The position numbers and the translations under genes are program-made. DNA of 49,916 nt from positions 1 to 49,916 of the forward strand of contig NZ_JAOAKP010000007.1 in assembly GCF_026419855.1 (NCBI RefSeq), given 5' to 3'. A model generated the notes under the pieces. It did no database searches and was not told where the DNA came from. It saw nothing but the letters and a program-made list of their open reading frames with translations. Positions 1 to 8,703 of the stretch are shown piece by piece (positions within the stretch are counted from its first letter, which is position 1; the number at the start of each line of letters is the position of its first letter). Origin of the DNA: Methanothrix sp. Lineage in GTDB: Archaea > Halobacteriota > Methanosarcinia > Methanotrichales > Methanotrichaceae.

Positions 1-4
1 AGCG

Positions 5-195
5 TCACTTCATATAAGACAATTTAAAATATGCTGGATATGCCGCAATTCGAACATGATTTTATGTAATACGAATATTATATTAATTTATGCAGAATAC
101 TATAATTAAAAATCTGCTGGATACGTCACACTTCACACATAATTTTATGTAATATATAATATTATATTAACTTATGCGGAATGCTATAATCGGGA
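5..195 (+). repeat. AT-rich repeat, one full plus one partial tandem copy
   Basis: About 105 bases (5-110) are followed by a shorter second copy (about 110-195). Both contain the same order of words: gctggat, then a segment ending attttatgtaata, then aatattatattaa, then ttatgc-ggaat-ctataat. A third copy lies inverted at the other end of the window (49575-49688). No reading frame is apparent. The second copy ends just before the argH terminator. It may be a non-autonomous element or an intergenic repeat family; I do not recognise the family. Confidence 0.7.
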
Positions 196-204
196 CGCAG
201 CTGA

Positions 205-228
205 CAGAAAAACTTCATGTAGATGAAG
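205..228 (-). terminator. Intrinsic-type terminator of argH
   Basis: On the minus strand a perfect 6-bp stem (CTTCAT, loop ctac, ATGAAG; 213-228) is followed at once by TTTTT (208-212). The argH stop codon (215-217) lies inside the stem, so the hairpin begins within the last codons of the gene. Confidence 0.6.
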
Positions 229-1684
229 ACGCCACCGTGCGATCGACGAGCTCCATCAGGCGTTTTATGGCTGCTTCGACCCTTGAGCGTCTCTCCGCTA
301 TCCTGGAGAATGCTGATTCCATGTACTTTTTTCTGGCATCCAGCATCCTTGAGACCTCATCCGGCGCAGGACCGCCTGGTCTGGAGCGCATCGAGACGTT
401 TTTTTTCACATCTAGGGCCCTCTCGAGATCTTCAGCCGTGAATCCCATCTGGCTCAGCCGCAAATTTGCCACCTCCATGGCTATCCTGTCGAGATCCTCC
501 AGGCTGGGTTTCCCTGGAAGGCGCGCCAGCTTCCCTACAATCTGGTGAGCTGTTCTGAACGGGATGCCTGTAATTCTTACCATCGAATCAGCAAGCTCGG
601 TGGCTGTCGTGAATCCGTCGGTGGATGATCTCTCAAGCCTCTCAAAGTCAAACCTGAGCGTCGATATGCATCCCCTCATGACCCTGAGCGATGATCTCGC
701 AGCTGCAATCCCGCGCCATATGTGGGGCGTGAGCTCCTGGAGATCCCTGTTGTAGCTCATCGGAAGCGCCTTGGCTATGCTCAGTGCTCCTACAAGGGAG
801 CCGATGAGGGTCCCGCTCTTCGCCCTCACGAGCTCAGCAGTATCCGGATTCTTCTTCTGCGGCATTATCGAGCTCGTCGATGCAAAGAGATCGTTTACTT
901 CCAGGTATCCGAACTCAGAGGTCGACCAGAGTATGATCTCCTCCGCGATCCTGCTCAGGTTTATCATCATTATCGTTGTGTCTGATAGAACCTCCAGCGC
1001 GAAGTCTCTGCTGGACACAGCATCCATGCTGTTCTCCACAATCCCGGAGAATCCTAGAAGCTCGCATGTCATGTGTCTGTCTATGTCAAATCCGGTGGAT
1101 GCGAATGCCGCCGCGCCCAGCGGGCTGAGGTTGACTCTCTCGTAAGCATCCTCGAACCTCTCGAGATCTCGTATCAGAGCGTCTGCGTGTGCAAGGAGAT
1201 GATGCGCGAGAGTCGTGGGCTGAGCGTGCTGGAGGTGCGTGTACCCGGGAATTATGCGCTCCCGGGTCTCTTCTGCGATCCGCACTAGGACATCAATCAT
1301 ATGCAGAAGATCGACCATGAGGCCGAGCATCTGCTCCCTAAGAGCGATGCGGATGCATGTGGCCACCTCATCGTTTCTGGATCGCGCTGTGTGCATCCTG
1401 CCGCCGGCCGGTCCCACGCGCTCTATGATGTAAGCTTCAATCGCCTCGTGTATGTCCTCGCCCTCGCCGAGGACATCAAATCCCTCTGCGAGCAGCTCCT
1501 TCAGTGCCATGAGCATTTTAGCGCAGTCCTCTCGCTCTATTAACCCCCTCTCGCAAAGCATCAGAAGGTGCGCCATGTCCACAAGAACGTCAGCCTCTGC
1601 TATCCACAAATCCGCATCCCTGGAGGAGATGAAATCCAGCACCTCCCCTGAGATATCTCCCAGCCTCGATCCTCTCAGCAGCAT
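215..1684 (-). CDS. argH: Argininosuccinate lyase
   Basis: This enzyme splits argininosuccinate into arginine and fumarate, the last step of arginine synthesis, in the cytoplasm as a homotetramer. The 489-residue length is normal for ArgH. The fumarase/aspartase superfamily signature is clear (SSIMPQKKNPD, about residues 270-280), as are the upstream HTARSRNDEVAT segment and YTHLQHAQPTTLAHHLL with the usual active-site histidine region. It stands alone: the next gene upstream on the same strand ends at 1850, and the gap holds a small hairpin repeat (1799-1841) that may overlap the argH promoter. The stop codon is inside a terminator hairpin. Identity is secure; the ATG start at 1684 gives a normal N-terminus. 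Confidence 0.96.
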   Translation of the reverse strand: MLLRGSRLGDISGEVLDFISSRDADLWIAEADVLVDMAHLLMLCERGLIEREDCAKMLMALKELLAEGFDVLGEGEDIHEAIEAYIIERVGPAGGRMHTARSRNDEVATCIRIALREQMLGLMVDLLHMIDVLVRIAEETRERIIPGYTHLQHAQPTTLAHHLLAHADALIRDLERFEDAYERVNLSPLGAAAFASTGFDIDRHMTCELLGFSGIVENSMDAVSSRDFALEVLSDTTIMMINLSRIAEEIILWSTSEFGYLEVNDLFASTSSIMPQKKNPDTAELVRAKSGTLIGSLVGALSIAKALPMSYNRDLQELTPHIWRGIAAARSSLRVMRGCISTLRFDFERLERSSTDGFTTATELADSMVRITGIPFRTAHQIVGKLARLPGKPSLEDLDRIAMEVANLRLSQMGFTAEDLERALDVKKNVSMRSRPGGPAPDEVSRMLDARKKYMESAFSRIAERRSRVEAAIKRLMELVDRTVASSST

Positions 1685-1798
1685 GTCCCGTTTTCCTCAT
1701 CAGCTGTTGATGCTGCACTGTTCTGTTCGCACAACATCACAACATCAGCACTTACTACTCGCCCTGATCCCGATATCCTCTGCAGCACTGAAATGGGG

Positions 1799-1841
1799 TT
1801 GACCTCCTCTCCAGCCTGAAGACCGGAGCTTGCGCCCTGTT
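1799..1841. repeat. Hairpin repeat, copy 1 of 3
   Basis: The core at 1809-1828 reads CTCCAGCCTGAAGACCGGAG, an imperfect stem (CTCCAG/CCGGAG) with an 8-base loop, followed by a conserved tail (ctTGCGCCCTGtta). Close relatives occur at 10571-10613 and 42914-42958. All three are intergenic, and this copy lies upstream of argH. The function is unknown; the structure is like the hairpin ends of IS200/IS605-type elements, which is an inference only. Confidence 0.7.
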
Positions 1842-1849
1842 AAGCTCTG

Positions 1850-3022
1850 TCATCTGGTTGCCACAATTTTTATAACATCCCCGTCCTTCAGCTCGTATTT
1901 CTCACCAACACGGAGCTTCCTGCGCGCATCTATGGCGAAGAGAAAGCTCTCGCCCAGGTCTGTGTGCACTCTGTAAGCGAGATCACGCGCTGTGGATCCT
2001 CTCTTCATGAGGTAGGCATCCGGCAGGACCACTCCGTTTCTGTCGGTGAACTTGTTCTCGTCCTCAACAGGATAGACTGTTATGTAGCCGAGGAGATCGA
2101 AGACCGCGCGGTTGATGCACTCCTGCACCCCTGTGGAGCCGTACTCCTTCAGGAGAGCTCTTATCTTGTCCAGGCCGGCCTTCTGAGCCTTGCTCAGCTC
2201 GCCCACAACCTCAAAATCCGGATCTCCGGGGAGGTATTTTATGACTCCAGCCTTGTCAGCCATCCTCAGTGCGATCTCCGCAGCCCCGCTCACGGGCACC
2301 ACGATATCATCGAGCTCCATGAGCCTCCTGATGTTCTCCCTGGGCGCGAGATCTATCTTGTTGGCTGCTATGATCATGGGCTTGCTAGACTGCCTGAGAA
2401 GCTCTGCGAACCTCTTAAGATCATCCTTGCTCCAGCCCGCAGGATCAGAGTCCATGCGGGCGAGTGCCCAGCGGACATCCTTATCAGATACGCCTGCGCC
2501 GCCGAGCTGCTCGTATATGATCTGCTCCGGCTTAGCCTTTTCAGAGGTGTACTGGCGCATCAGCTTTGCCCAGTTCCTCTCCAGGATGCCGAAGAGCCAC
2601 ATGCTTATCTCGTGCTTGAGAAACTCCACATCCCTCAGGGGATCGTAGTTTCCGACGCCGACCGGATTCCCCTCAGCATCCGTCGAACCCGATGCATCCA
2701 GAACGTGTATCACGGCCTCAGCCAGTCGCAGGCTGTCCAGAAACTCATTCCCGAGGCCTCTCCCGAGGTGCGCATCTGGCACTAAACCTGCGACGTCTAT
2801 GAGCTCTACAGGCACAAATCTGCTGCCATTGATGCATCTGCCGCATCCGCCCTCGATGCCGAGATCGACGCAGGGACATTTCACTCTCACGTATGAGACG
2901 CCATGGTTGGCATCGATGGTTGTGAACGGATAGTTCGCTATCTCCACATCTGCAAGAGTGGCTGCCTTGAAGAACGTCGATTTACCCGCGTTCGGCTTTC
3001 CAGCAAGCCCTATTGATAGCAT
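1850..3022 (-). CDS. OBG-family GTPase with C-terminal TGS domain (YchF-like)
   Basis: This is a translation-factor-class GTPase of the OBG/YchF group. The P-loop G1 motif GLAGKPNAGKST is at residues 5-16, a DVAGLVPDAH G3 segment is near residue 75, and the G4 motif AANKIDLA is near residue 220. The last 80 or so residues form a TGS domain, ending in KYELKDGDVIKIVATR. A cysteine cluster (CPCVDLGIEGGCGRC, about residues 50-64) after G2 is typical of the archaeal subgroup. At 390 residues it matches archaeal homologues. Relatives bind ribosomes or nucleotides; the precise role in archaea is unsettled. It is transcribed alone towards argH. Confidence 0.88.
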   Translation of the reverse strand: MLSIGLAGKPNAGKSTFFKAATLADVEIANYPFTTIDANHGVSYVRVKCPCVDLGIEGGCGRCINGSRFVPVELIDVAGLVPDAHLGRGLGNEFLDSLRLAEAVIHVLDASGSTDAEGNPVGVGNYDPLRDVEFLKHEISMWLFGILERNWAKLMRQYTSEKAKPEQIIYEQLGGAGVSDKDVRWALARMDSDPAGWSKDDLKRFAELLRQSSKPMIIAANKIDLAPRENIRRLMELDDIVVPVSGAAEIALRMADKAGVIKYLPGDPDFEVVGELSKAQKAGLDKIRALLKEYGSTGVQECINRAVFDLLGYITVYPVEDENKFTDRNGVVLPDAYLMKRGSTARDLAYRVHTDLGESFLFAIDARRKLRVGEKYELKDGDVIKIVATR

Positions 3023-3067
3023 ACGTTCCCATCAACCCATGACTCTTTCGCGCATGCCAGTGCATTT

Positions 3068-4156
3068 TCATATCCTCTTTATATTCAGCTTGCATCTGGA
3101 TGCGTAATCCTCGAATCTCGAGATCTTCTCGGATGCGAGCCTCTTCATGAGAGCCATGCCTTTATCAGTCAGCGCCTTCTCCTCGATAACGCCTGCGGAG
3201 AGCGCGGATCTGCAGATGCTCTCGCCGGCGTCTGTTCTCACGAGCACCGTTGACCAGCCGCCTGGCGATCCTACGCTGCCCACAGACACATCTGCAAGCT
3301 CTGCAGTGAAGTCGAAGCACGGACCGCATCCGGCCCAGGTGAACTCATCTGTCTCCTGAAGGGGCACCTCCTTCACGCCCTCCTTCGAGATGACCCTGAA
3401 CATGCCTTTCTGTATCTCAAATCTCTCAATATCTGTTGGCTGCAGGTTCATCTTCTCCTTCACCAGGCCGGTCATGAGCCTCTGGTAATCGAAGTTCTCC
3501 ATGCAGAACAGCCCTACAAGCAGAGCGATCTTATCCTGGCCGAACTGGTATGGCTCCTCGAGCAGCTGGGCCTTGCGAAGCGCCTGTATCTGGCAGGGCG
3601 TTCCCGTGAATCCGATCTTCGTGAAGCCCTTGTCTATGGCCATCTGAACGCCAACGATGCTCGGTGTTATGGTGTACTTGGTGCCTGCAGCTGCAATAAT
3701 CTCATCAGGCGTGGTCGCGACCTTGGGTACCGTCTGCCACCTCGAGTTTCTGTCGGTCACAACAGCGCAGTCGATCATGCCGGTCTCGAGCGCGTGGACG
3801 AGAAGAGCAGTTACAACCCCACCATCCTGAACCCTGCCGCGAACCGGTGTCGCCCGTGCTGCCATAGAGCTCCGGTATATCCCCAGGACTTCATCAGAGC
3901 CTCTCGATCTTCCGAAGAGCTTCCTCTCAAAGAATGGCATGTCGAAGAAGCTTCTCGGGCAGTATGCGTAGCACAAACCACATAATGGGTCGTACTCCAT
4001 AAGTGTCGGCTTTCGATTCTGCTGCCCGATCCTGGGACAGAGGGCTATACAGGTGCCGCACAGACAGCAGATCCCCCGCTGGACTACATTGTAATCCAGA
4101 TCGGCGAACCCGCACTCCAGAAAGGTGGGCTCAGGGTACATCTCCTTAGCAGCCAT
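3068..4156 (-). CDS. F420-binding FrhB/FpoF-family iron-sulfur flavoprotein
   Basis: The family oxidises or reduces coenzyme F420 and passes electrons through FAD and iron-sulfur clusters. Two N-terminal ferredoxin-type cysteine motifs (CCLCGTCIALCP and CGLCYAYCP, about residues 30-70) are followed by the FrhB N-domain (GRVQDGGVVTALL) and C-domain (GFTGTPCQIQALRK, LFCMENFDY, CGPCFDFTAELADVSVG). The 362-residue length fits FpoF, FqoF and FrhB-like proteins. No other hydrogenase, fpo or sulfite reductase gene lies next to it. The divergent neighbour is an MfnF-like gene 69 bases away. It could be a detached FpoF-type input module or a paralogue using another partner; the sequence cannot decide this. 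Confidence 0.85.
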   Translation of the reverse strand: MAAKEMYPEPTFLECGFADLDYNVVQRGICCLCGTCIALCPRIGQQNRKPTLMEYDPLCGLCYAYCPRSFFDMPFFERKLFGRSRGSDEVLGIYRSSMAARATPVRGRVQDGGVVTALLVHALETGMIDCAVVTDRNSRWQTVPKVATTPDEIIAAAGTKYTITPSIVGVQMAIDKGFTKIGFTGTPCQIQALRKAQLLEEPYQFGQDKIALLVGLFCMENFDYQRLMTGLVKEKMNLQPTDIERFEIQKGMFRVISKEGVKEVPLQETDEFTWAGCGPCFDFTAELADVSVGSVGSPGGWSTVLVRTDAGESICRSALSAGVIEEKALTDKGMALMKRLASEKISRFEDYASRCKLNIKRI

Positions 4157-4225
4157 GATGAATCTCCGGAAATTCCATGGGCTTCATACCTAAAGCTTTT
4201 ATGGTAAGGATCTGCCTCCAGAACT

Positions 4226-5203
4226 GTGATTATAGGGATCGACATTGGTGGGGCGAACACAAAGGCGGCGAGCTCCGATGGGCGGTTCGCAGAGATCAGG
4301 TATCTCCCCCTCTGGAAGAGAGCTCCCCTGGGTGAGCATCTTAAAGAGCTGAACTCCAGGCTGGATCCTGATGGCGTGGGCGTGGTCATGACCGGCGAGC
4401 TGGCGGACTGCTTTGAAAGCAGGAGAGAGGGAGTGGTGTTCATAGCGGCCGCGGTCAAAGAGGCGTTCGATTGCCCGGTGCGCTTCTGGGGGCTGAGCGG
4501 ATTTCATGAGAGCGTTTCAGAAGATAACGCCCTGGATCTGGCTGCTGCAAACTGGTCAGCATCCGTCAGTCTCCTCCTAAGAGATATTGGGGAGTGCATC
4601 TTCGTCGATATGGGTTCGACAACCACCGATATCGTACCGGTGGTGGACCGGCAGCTTTCCGGCTTAACGGATTTGAAGAGGTTGATGCGCGGGGAGCTCT
4701 TGTACACAGGATTGCTGCGCACAAACCTCGCAGCGCTGCTACAGTGTGTCGAGCTATCCGGTGGGTCTGCGCCGCTCTCTTCCGAGCTCTTCTCGATAAC
4801 AGCAGATGCGTACCTCGCGCTGGGGGATATAGAACCGGATGAATATTCATGCGAGACGCCTGACGGCGGGCCGAAGAGTCGTGAGGGTGCTCTCAGAAGA
4901 CTCGCGAGGACGGTGTGCTCGGATCTGGATGAGCTCGGGGAGGATGGAGCGCTCTCGATCGCAGCTCAGGCGAGATCACGACAGATATCGGTAATATCCG
5001 ATGGCATATCCAGAATAGCCGAGAGGCACAAAATCCGGAGGGTTGTTGCAGCCGGTATTGGCGAGTTTATTGTGGAGGCTGCATGCGAGCGCGCAGCTCT
5101 GGAATGCACCCGGCTCTCGGAGATGTACACCGAGAGGCTGTCCGATGTGTTCCCCGCGTTTGCTGTGGCCCGCCTGCTCTCAGAGAGGTATCCCGTGAGC
5201 TAG
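4226..5203 (+). CDS. mfnF: Hydantoinase/oxoprolinase-fold H4MPT-linked protein, MfnF-like
   Basis: The protein is in the ASKHA (actin-like ATPase) fold and resembles the 'H4MPT-linked C1 transfer pathway' family, of which the characterised member MfnF joins tyramine-glutamate to the aminomethylfuran phosphate in methanofuran synthesis. Visible features are the phosphate-1 motif IIGIDIGGANTKAAS at residues 2-16, FVDMGSTTTDIVPV at about 130-143, and VVAAGIGEFIVEAA near 285. The 325-residue length is typical. The start is GTG at 4226. It overlaps the convergent protease gene by 24 bases. Family assignment is firm, and the exact step is by analogy. Confidence 0.78.
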   Translation: MIIGIDIGGANTKAASSDGRFAEIRYLPLWKRAPLGEHLKELNSRLDPDGVGVVMTGELADCFESRREGVVFIAAAVKEAFDCPVRFWGLSGFHESVSEDNALDLAAANWSASVSLLLRDIGECIFVDMGSTTTDIVPVVDRQLSGLTDLKRLMRGELLYTGLLRTNLAALLQCVELSGGSAPLSSELFSITADAYLALGDIEPDEYSCETPDGGPKSREGALRRLARTVCSDLDELGEDGALSIAAQARSRQISVISDGISRIAERHKIRRVVAAGIGEFIVEAACERAALECTRLSEMYTERLSDVFPAFAVARLLSERYPVS

Positions 5204-6733
5204 ATATGGCCCGAGAACTGTGAAGATCAGTGAGGATATCACGAGCCATGAGAGCGCGGCCACTATGCCTTTCGTGAACCGCTCGGCGCTCCTCTCGCTC
5301 ATCACCCTGTCGAGAAGCGTCCGTATCATATCGCGGGCTATGTGGCCTCCGTCGAGCGGTATCGTCGGCAGGCAGTTGAATAGACCGGCGTACATGTTGA
5401 TCCAGCCTATCCAGAGCAGGAGGTTGGCGATCCAGAATATCTTATCACCCAGCGGCTCCGCCCAGCCGGCTGGCTCGAAGAGGTAAAGCATCGCTCCGCT
5501 GAAGCCCTGGAAGCCCTCCGATGTGAACCCACCGATGCCTGTAAACGGCAGTCCCATGAGCGTGTTGAACCCCCTCAACCCGCTTGATGGGATCGATCTC
5601 ATGAGCGCGAGGAACCTCTCCGCCTGGAACTCCTGAAGGATAACACCATCGATTTGTAGAGCTGTGCCTGAGATCGCTATCCCTATCATGCCTGTTCCAT
5701 CGCCCTTGGGCGCAAGCTTTACGCTGTAAGATCCCTCTGTGGTGTTTATTCTCAAAACCTCTCCAGGGGATGTGGAGTTCATGTAATCCCGGAAGCTCTC
5801 GAGAGATTCGATTCTTGTCTCATTGATCTCCGTGATCACGAACCTCTCAGGCATTCCGGCATCCTCCGCCGGCGATCCTTCGAAGGTGTCGACTACTAGC
5901 ACCCCCAGGACCGGCTCTCCTGAGATCGCTGTTCTGTGGGTGTCATCGAAAAGCTCCAGGGACCTTCCCTCTGACGCGATACTGTAAAGCTCCTCAAGGC
6001 TGCTTGCGCCTGATGCAACCATTCCCGCGCGGACGTCGCCTGCAAGTCTGCTTTCCTCGACATCCACAACGATGACCCTGTCTACTGGCGATAACGCGCT
6101 TATTACAGGACCGAAGAATAGGGACAGCGCCAGTAAAGCAACCAAGAAGTTCGCGATGACCCCTGCGGACAGTATTCGCATCCTTGCATGCCGCGTCGCT
6201 TTGGGGGGGTTCTTCCCATCCCCAAAGAGCTCCGAATCATCGGGCTCAACGAATGCGCCTATCGGGAAGAGCAGAAATACCAGGCCCATCGATTTTACCC
6301 GTATCCCCTCGACCCTGCACAGGATTCCGTGTGAGAGCTCGTGGACCACTATCGTGACGCATAGAGCGATCCATCCCCAGATGAGCGGTATATACTGATT
6401 GACCCCTGGTATGAGCAGAACGTTCCGCGGAGAGCTGTAGCTCCCGGGCTCTGGTGGCGCCCTCCACATCACATACACCATCAGAAGCAGCAGGAGCAGA
6501 AAGTAGATCATTCCCGCAAGAACGAGAGGCATGCAGAGTGTCGTCGTTAAACGCCAGAGACTCCTGGCATCTGCAAGCCTGTCGAGCAGGCCCAGCCCCC
6601 GGGTCGTTCTCACAAAAATCACGGGCCCCCAGCTGGTGATCCCCCGCTCACCGCCAAGCGCTGTCCCGAGGAGAGAGAGCAGCCCCAGAGCCAGCACGAT
6701 AAGAATGATCCACTGCTCGCTGCTGAAATCCAT
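5180..6733 (-). CDS. Site-2-type membrane metalloprotease (M50) with PDZ domain
   Basis: This intramembrane zinc protease is predicted to have several transmembrane helices: residues 8-24, 60-85, 105-125 (before the catalytic helix), 190-210, and the C-terminal 390-515 region. The zinc-binding HELSHGIL motif (HExxH) is near residue 130, and the second metal motif (NCLPTIPLDGGHIARD, with LDG) is near residue 460. A PDZ-like domain lies between them (VLVVDTFEGSPAEDAGM onward). At 517 residues it fits archaeal S2P proteins. Its start codon abuts the stop of the KH-domain gene, so it is probably the distal gene of the eIF1A-RIO1-KH operon. The substrate is unknown. Confidence 0.9.
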   Translation of the reverse strand: MDFSSEQWIILIVLALGLLSLLGTALGGERGITSWGPVIFVRTTRGLGLLDRLADARSLWRLTTTLCMPLVLAGMIYFLLLLLLMVYVMWRAPPEPGSYSSPRNVLLIPGVNQYIPLIWGWIALCVTIVVHELSHGILCRVEGIRVKSMGLVFLLFPIGAFVEPDDSELFGDGKNPPKATRHARMRILSAGVIANFLVALLALSLFFGPVISALSPVDRVIVVDVEESRLAGDVRAGMVASGASSLEELYSIASEGRSLELFDDTHRTAISGEPVLGVLVVDTFEGSPAEDAGMPERFVITEINETRIESLESFRDYMNSTSPGEVLRINTTEGSYSVKLAPKGDGTGMIGIAISGTALQIDGVILQEFQAERFLALMRSIPSSGLRGFNTLMGLPFTGIGGFTSEGFQGFSGAMLYLFEPAGWAEPLGDKIFWIANLLLWIGWINMYAGLFNCLPTIPLDGGHIARDMIRTLLDRVMSERSAERFTKGIVAALSWLVISSLIFTVLGPYLAHGIPL

Positions 6734-7257
6734 TAGAGCTCCATCTCCAGGAGATCTCTCCGCTTCCTCTCAAGGAAGCTGTAAACGTTGCCATGGGGCG
6801 CGCCGTCAATCAGCATCTCAAGAGCCGAGCGCACGACCTTTATCTGCTCAGGATACCCGATGATGGAGACTGTCTTTCCGTAGACCGAGATCCTCGCCCC
6901 TGTCAGGCTCTCCATCAGCTCTCTGGTCTTGCCGTCCTTGCCTATGATCCTTCCCTTTATCCGGATCATGTCGTTCTTCGTCGCGGCTAGGCTCGAGAGA
7001 TCCATTACGTCGAGCATCAGCATGTCATCGTCCAGCAGCGCGAACGCCCGTTCCGGCGAGAATCCCCTTGCTATGGCCCTGAGAACATCCATGGCCTTCA
7101 TGGCATCCAGAGCATCTCCCTGAGATGTAACGGTGACAACACCGCTCTCGCTGTCTATGTCCAGCGATACCCTGCACCTCTCCTCCAGGTACCTCTTCGT
7201 CTCTCCGTTCGGGCCTATCACCGCGCCGATCCTGTCGCCGGGAATCTTGATATTCAT
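6733..7257 (-). CDS. Two-KH-domain RNA-binding protein, Dim2/Pno1-like
   Basis: This archaeal homologue of eukaryotic Pno1/Dim2 is expected to bind the 3' end of 16S rRNA during small-subunit maturation. KH domain 1 (residues 3-60) has the loop GPNG (RIGAVIGPNGETKRYL), and KH domain 2 (about 90-160) has GKDG (IKGRIIGKDGKTREL). The 174-residue length is standard. It follows RIO1 with no gap (7257/7258), and the Dim2-RIO1-eIF1A association is a conserved archaeal arrangement consistent with a shared role in 30S biogenesis and initiation. Confidence 0.92.
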   Translation of the reverse strand: MNIKIPGDRIGAVIGPNGETKRYLEERCRVSLDIDSESGVVTVTSQGDALDAMKAMDVLRAIARGFSPERAFALLDDDMLMLDVMDLSSLAATKNDMIRIKGRIIGKDGKTRELMESLTGARISVYGKTVSIIGYPEQIKVVRSALEMLIDGAPHGNVYSFLERKRRDLLEMEL

Positions 7258-8052
7258 CTAAGAACCTCTATCTATCCTTGCATCATCAACTGATTCTATC
7301 CTGCTCCAGATATCATCCTCAGATCCTATGCCATATCGTTCCCTGAAGAACCTGACCAGATTGGATATGTCTCTTTTTAGGAACTCCATCGCGTTCGGGT
7401 GGTCGAGCGTCACAGCCTGGCCCATGTCTATCAGCACCGGCTCCCCATCGTAGAGTATGTTGAACTCGCTCAGGTCCGCATGTACGAGCCCCGCGCGGTT
7501 GTGGAGAATAACAACATAATCAGCAATCTTTCTGTAAATATGTTCCGCCTCCTCTTTCTCAAGCTCAACCTCCTTGAGAAGCGGTGCGGCGACGCCATCA
7601 GTGCCGACGAGATCCATGACCAGGATGTTCTCCCTTACAGCGTAGGGGTGAGGGACACGCACGCCTGCTTCCTCTGCTCTGAGCAGGTTCCTGTACTCCT
7701 TCCTGGTCCAGGCGTTCACCAGGCTGCGCTTGTTGCCCTTCACGCTCCTGAACCTCGGATCCCCCAGGATGTAGTCCTGCATCGCCTTGAAGTCACTTGT
7801 CGCAACCCTGTAGATCTTCAGGGCGAGATGCCTGCCCCCCCGACCGAGCGCATGGAATATGTTTGCCTCCTTCCCACGGCTGATCGAGCCTCCAAGGGCC
7901 TCGACGTAGCCCTTCTTGGAAAGGTAGTAGAGGTTCATGAGGGTGCGCGTATCAAAAACGTCATCCCTTACCTTCAAATCGTCTGCATCCTTTATGCGCC
8001 TGCGGAAGAGATCGATACGCGCGTCGAGCTCCTCCTCGTCCCTTCGCTTCAT
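7258..8052 (-). CDS. rio1: RIO1-type atypical protein kinase
   Basis: This ATP-dependent kinase/ATPase acts in late 40S/30S maturation. Motifs seen are a nucleotide loop [12 protein letters not shown] (about residues 58-70), the lysine strand LALKIYRV, the hinge region, the catalytic loop [13 protein letters not shown] (about residue 195) and the metal-binding IDMGQAV (about 215). The 264-residue length matches archaeal RIO1, and there is no N-terminal winged helix, which separates it from RIO2. Its ATG overlaps the eIF1A stop by four bases (8049-8052), so translation is probably coupled. Confidence 0.95.
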   Translation of the reverse strand: MKRRDEEELDARIDLFRRRIKDADDLKVRDDVFDTRTLMNLYYLSKKGYVEALGGSISRGKEANIFHALGRGGRHLALKIYRVATSDFKAMQDYILGDPRFRSVKGNKRSLVNAWTRKEYRNLLRAEEAGVRVPHPYAVRENILVMDLVGTDGVAAPLLKEVELEKEEAEHIYRKIADYVVILHNRAGLVHADLSEFNILYDGEPVLIDMGQAVTLDHPNAMEFLKRDISNLVRFFRERYGIGSEDDIWSRIESVDDARIDRGS

Positions 8053-8360
8053 GGTGTTGATTTGAGGTATCCCTTGCGCTCAAGCCAGTCGACCTGAGGG
8101 CCTGTGTATCTCCATATCACATCTGCCTTGTCGTCCTGGAATTCCCAGGGGACCACTATGACGACGTCTCCCTCACGGATCCATATCCGCTTCTTCATCT
8201 TCCCCGGTATCCTGGCGATCCTGGTCTGGCCGTCCATGCACCTTACCTTGATACGGTTGGAGCCCAGGAGGCTCTCCACGTACCCGAATACCTCCCTGTT
8301 CTGCTTACGAGGGACCCGTACCCTCGTTACAACCGCCTCATCCTCATTCTTCTGATGCAG
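8049..8360 (-). CDS. Translation initiation factor 1A (eIF1A), start probably CTG
   Basis: This OB-fold factor binds the A site of the small subunit. The recognisable core is [19 protein letters not shown] followed by [20 protein letters not shown] and the C-terminal [10 protein letters not shown]. The only in-frame standard start is GTG at 8279, which would remove the first strand and leave 76 residues. Homology runs further upstream ([16 protein letters not shown]) to an in-frame CTG at 8360, giving 103 residues, the usual length. GAGGTGAT lies 3 bases before that CTG. No ATG, GTG or TTG occurs between the in-frame TGA (8370-8372) and 8279. I therefore place the start at CTG; a sequence error is the alternative. 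Confidence 0.85.
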   Translation of the reverse strand: MHQKNEDEAVVTRVRVPRKQNREVFGYVESLLGSNRIKVRCMDGQTRIARIPGKMKKRIWIREGDVVIVVPWEFQDDKADVIWRYTGPQVDWLERKGYLKSTP

Positions 8361-8369
8361 CCTATCACC

Positions 8370-8405
8370 TCAAACATGTTTTTTTAATTCGCTGAGCAGA
8401 TTCAT
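8370..8405 (-). CDS. Leader mini-ORF upstream of eIF1A (11 residues)
   Basis: ATG at 8405 opens MNLLSELKKHV and ends in TGA at 8370-8372. The TGA is part of the Shine-Dalgarno-like TGAGGTGAT of eIF1A, and the mini-ORF is in the same frame as eIF1A. The likely TATA box at 8441-8450 would start transcription near 8418, so the mini-ORF would be in the transcript. Whether it is translated is unknown. Confidence 0.35.
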   Translation of the reverse strand: MNLLSELKKHV

Positions 8406-8440
8406 ATCGTCCATCAGCCACATCATGTATCATGATATCC

Positions 8441-8450
8441 TATATAAATA
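8441..8450 (-). promoter_or_regulatory. TATA box of the eIF1A-RIO1-KH-protease operon
   Basis: On the minus strand TTTATATAGG sits about 80 bases before the proposed CTG start and predicts a transcript start near 8418, with a leader of about 55 bases containing the mini-ORF. Confidence 0.55.
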
Positions 8451-8703
8451 GTTTAGACGCGCCTGAACGACCGCCCGGCAATGCTCTACATGCGCTAAGT
8501 CTCAGCTCATCATGCAGGCCGGTGCTGGCATCACATATTCATTTGCAGGGAGCGCGCAGAAGGAGCAGCGCTTCTATGGGCATGTTATCAGATGGATCGA
8601 ACCGCTTTTGTGTTCTCACAATCGACTTCTTAGCGATGCCCTTCTTCTGAGACAGCATCTCAGCTCTTTCATCTCGATCTGCCTCTGCATGTACCGGTGC
8701 AGC
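8451..8703. other. Intergenic stretch behind phosphoglycerate mutase
   Basis: This stretch lies between the end of the mutase gene (8704) and the eIF1A promoter. I see no conserved open frame, RNA gene or repeat. Short overlapping open frames here have no recognisable protein features. Confidence 0.5.

Noticed and set aside
1964-2785. 273-codon plus-strand frame opposite the OBG-type GTPase
   Set aside because: It lies antisense to a well-supported gene and has no recognisable motif; a shadow frame.
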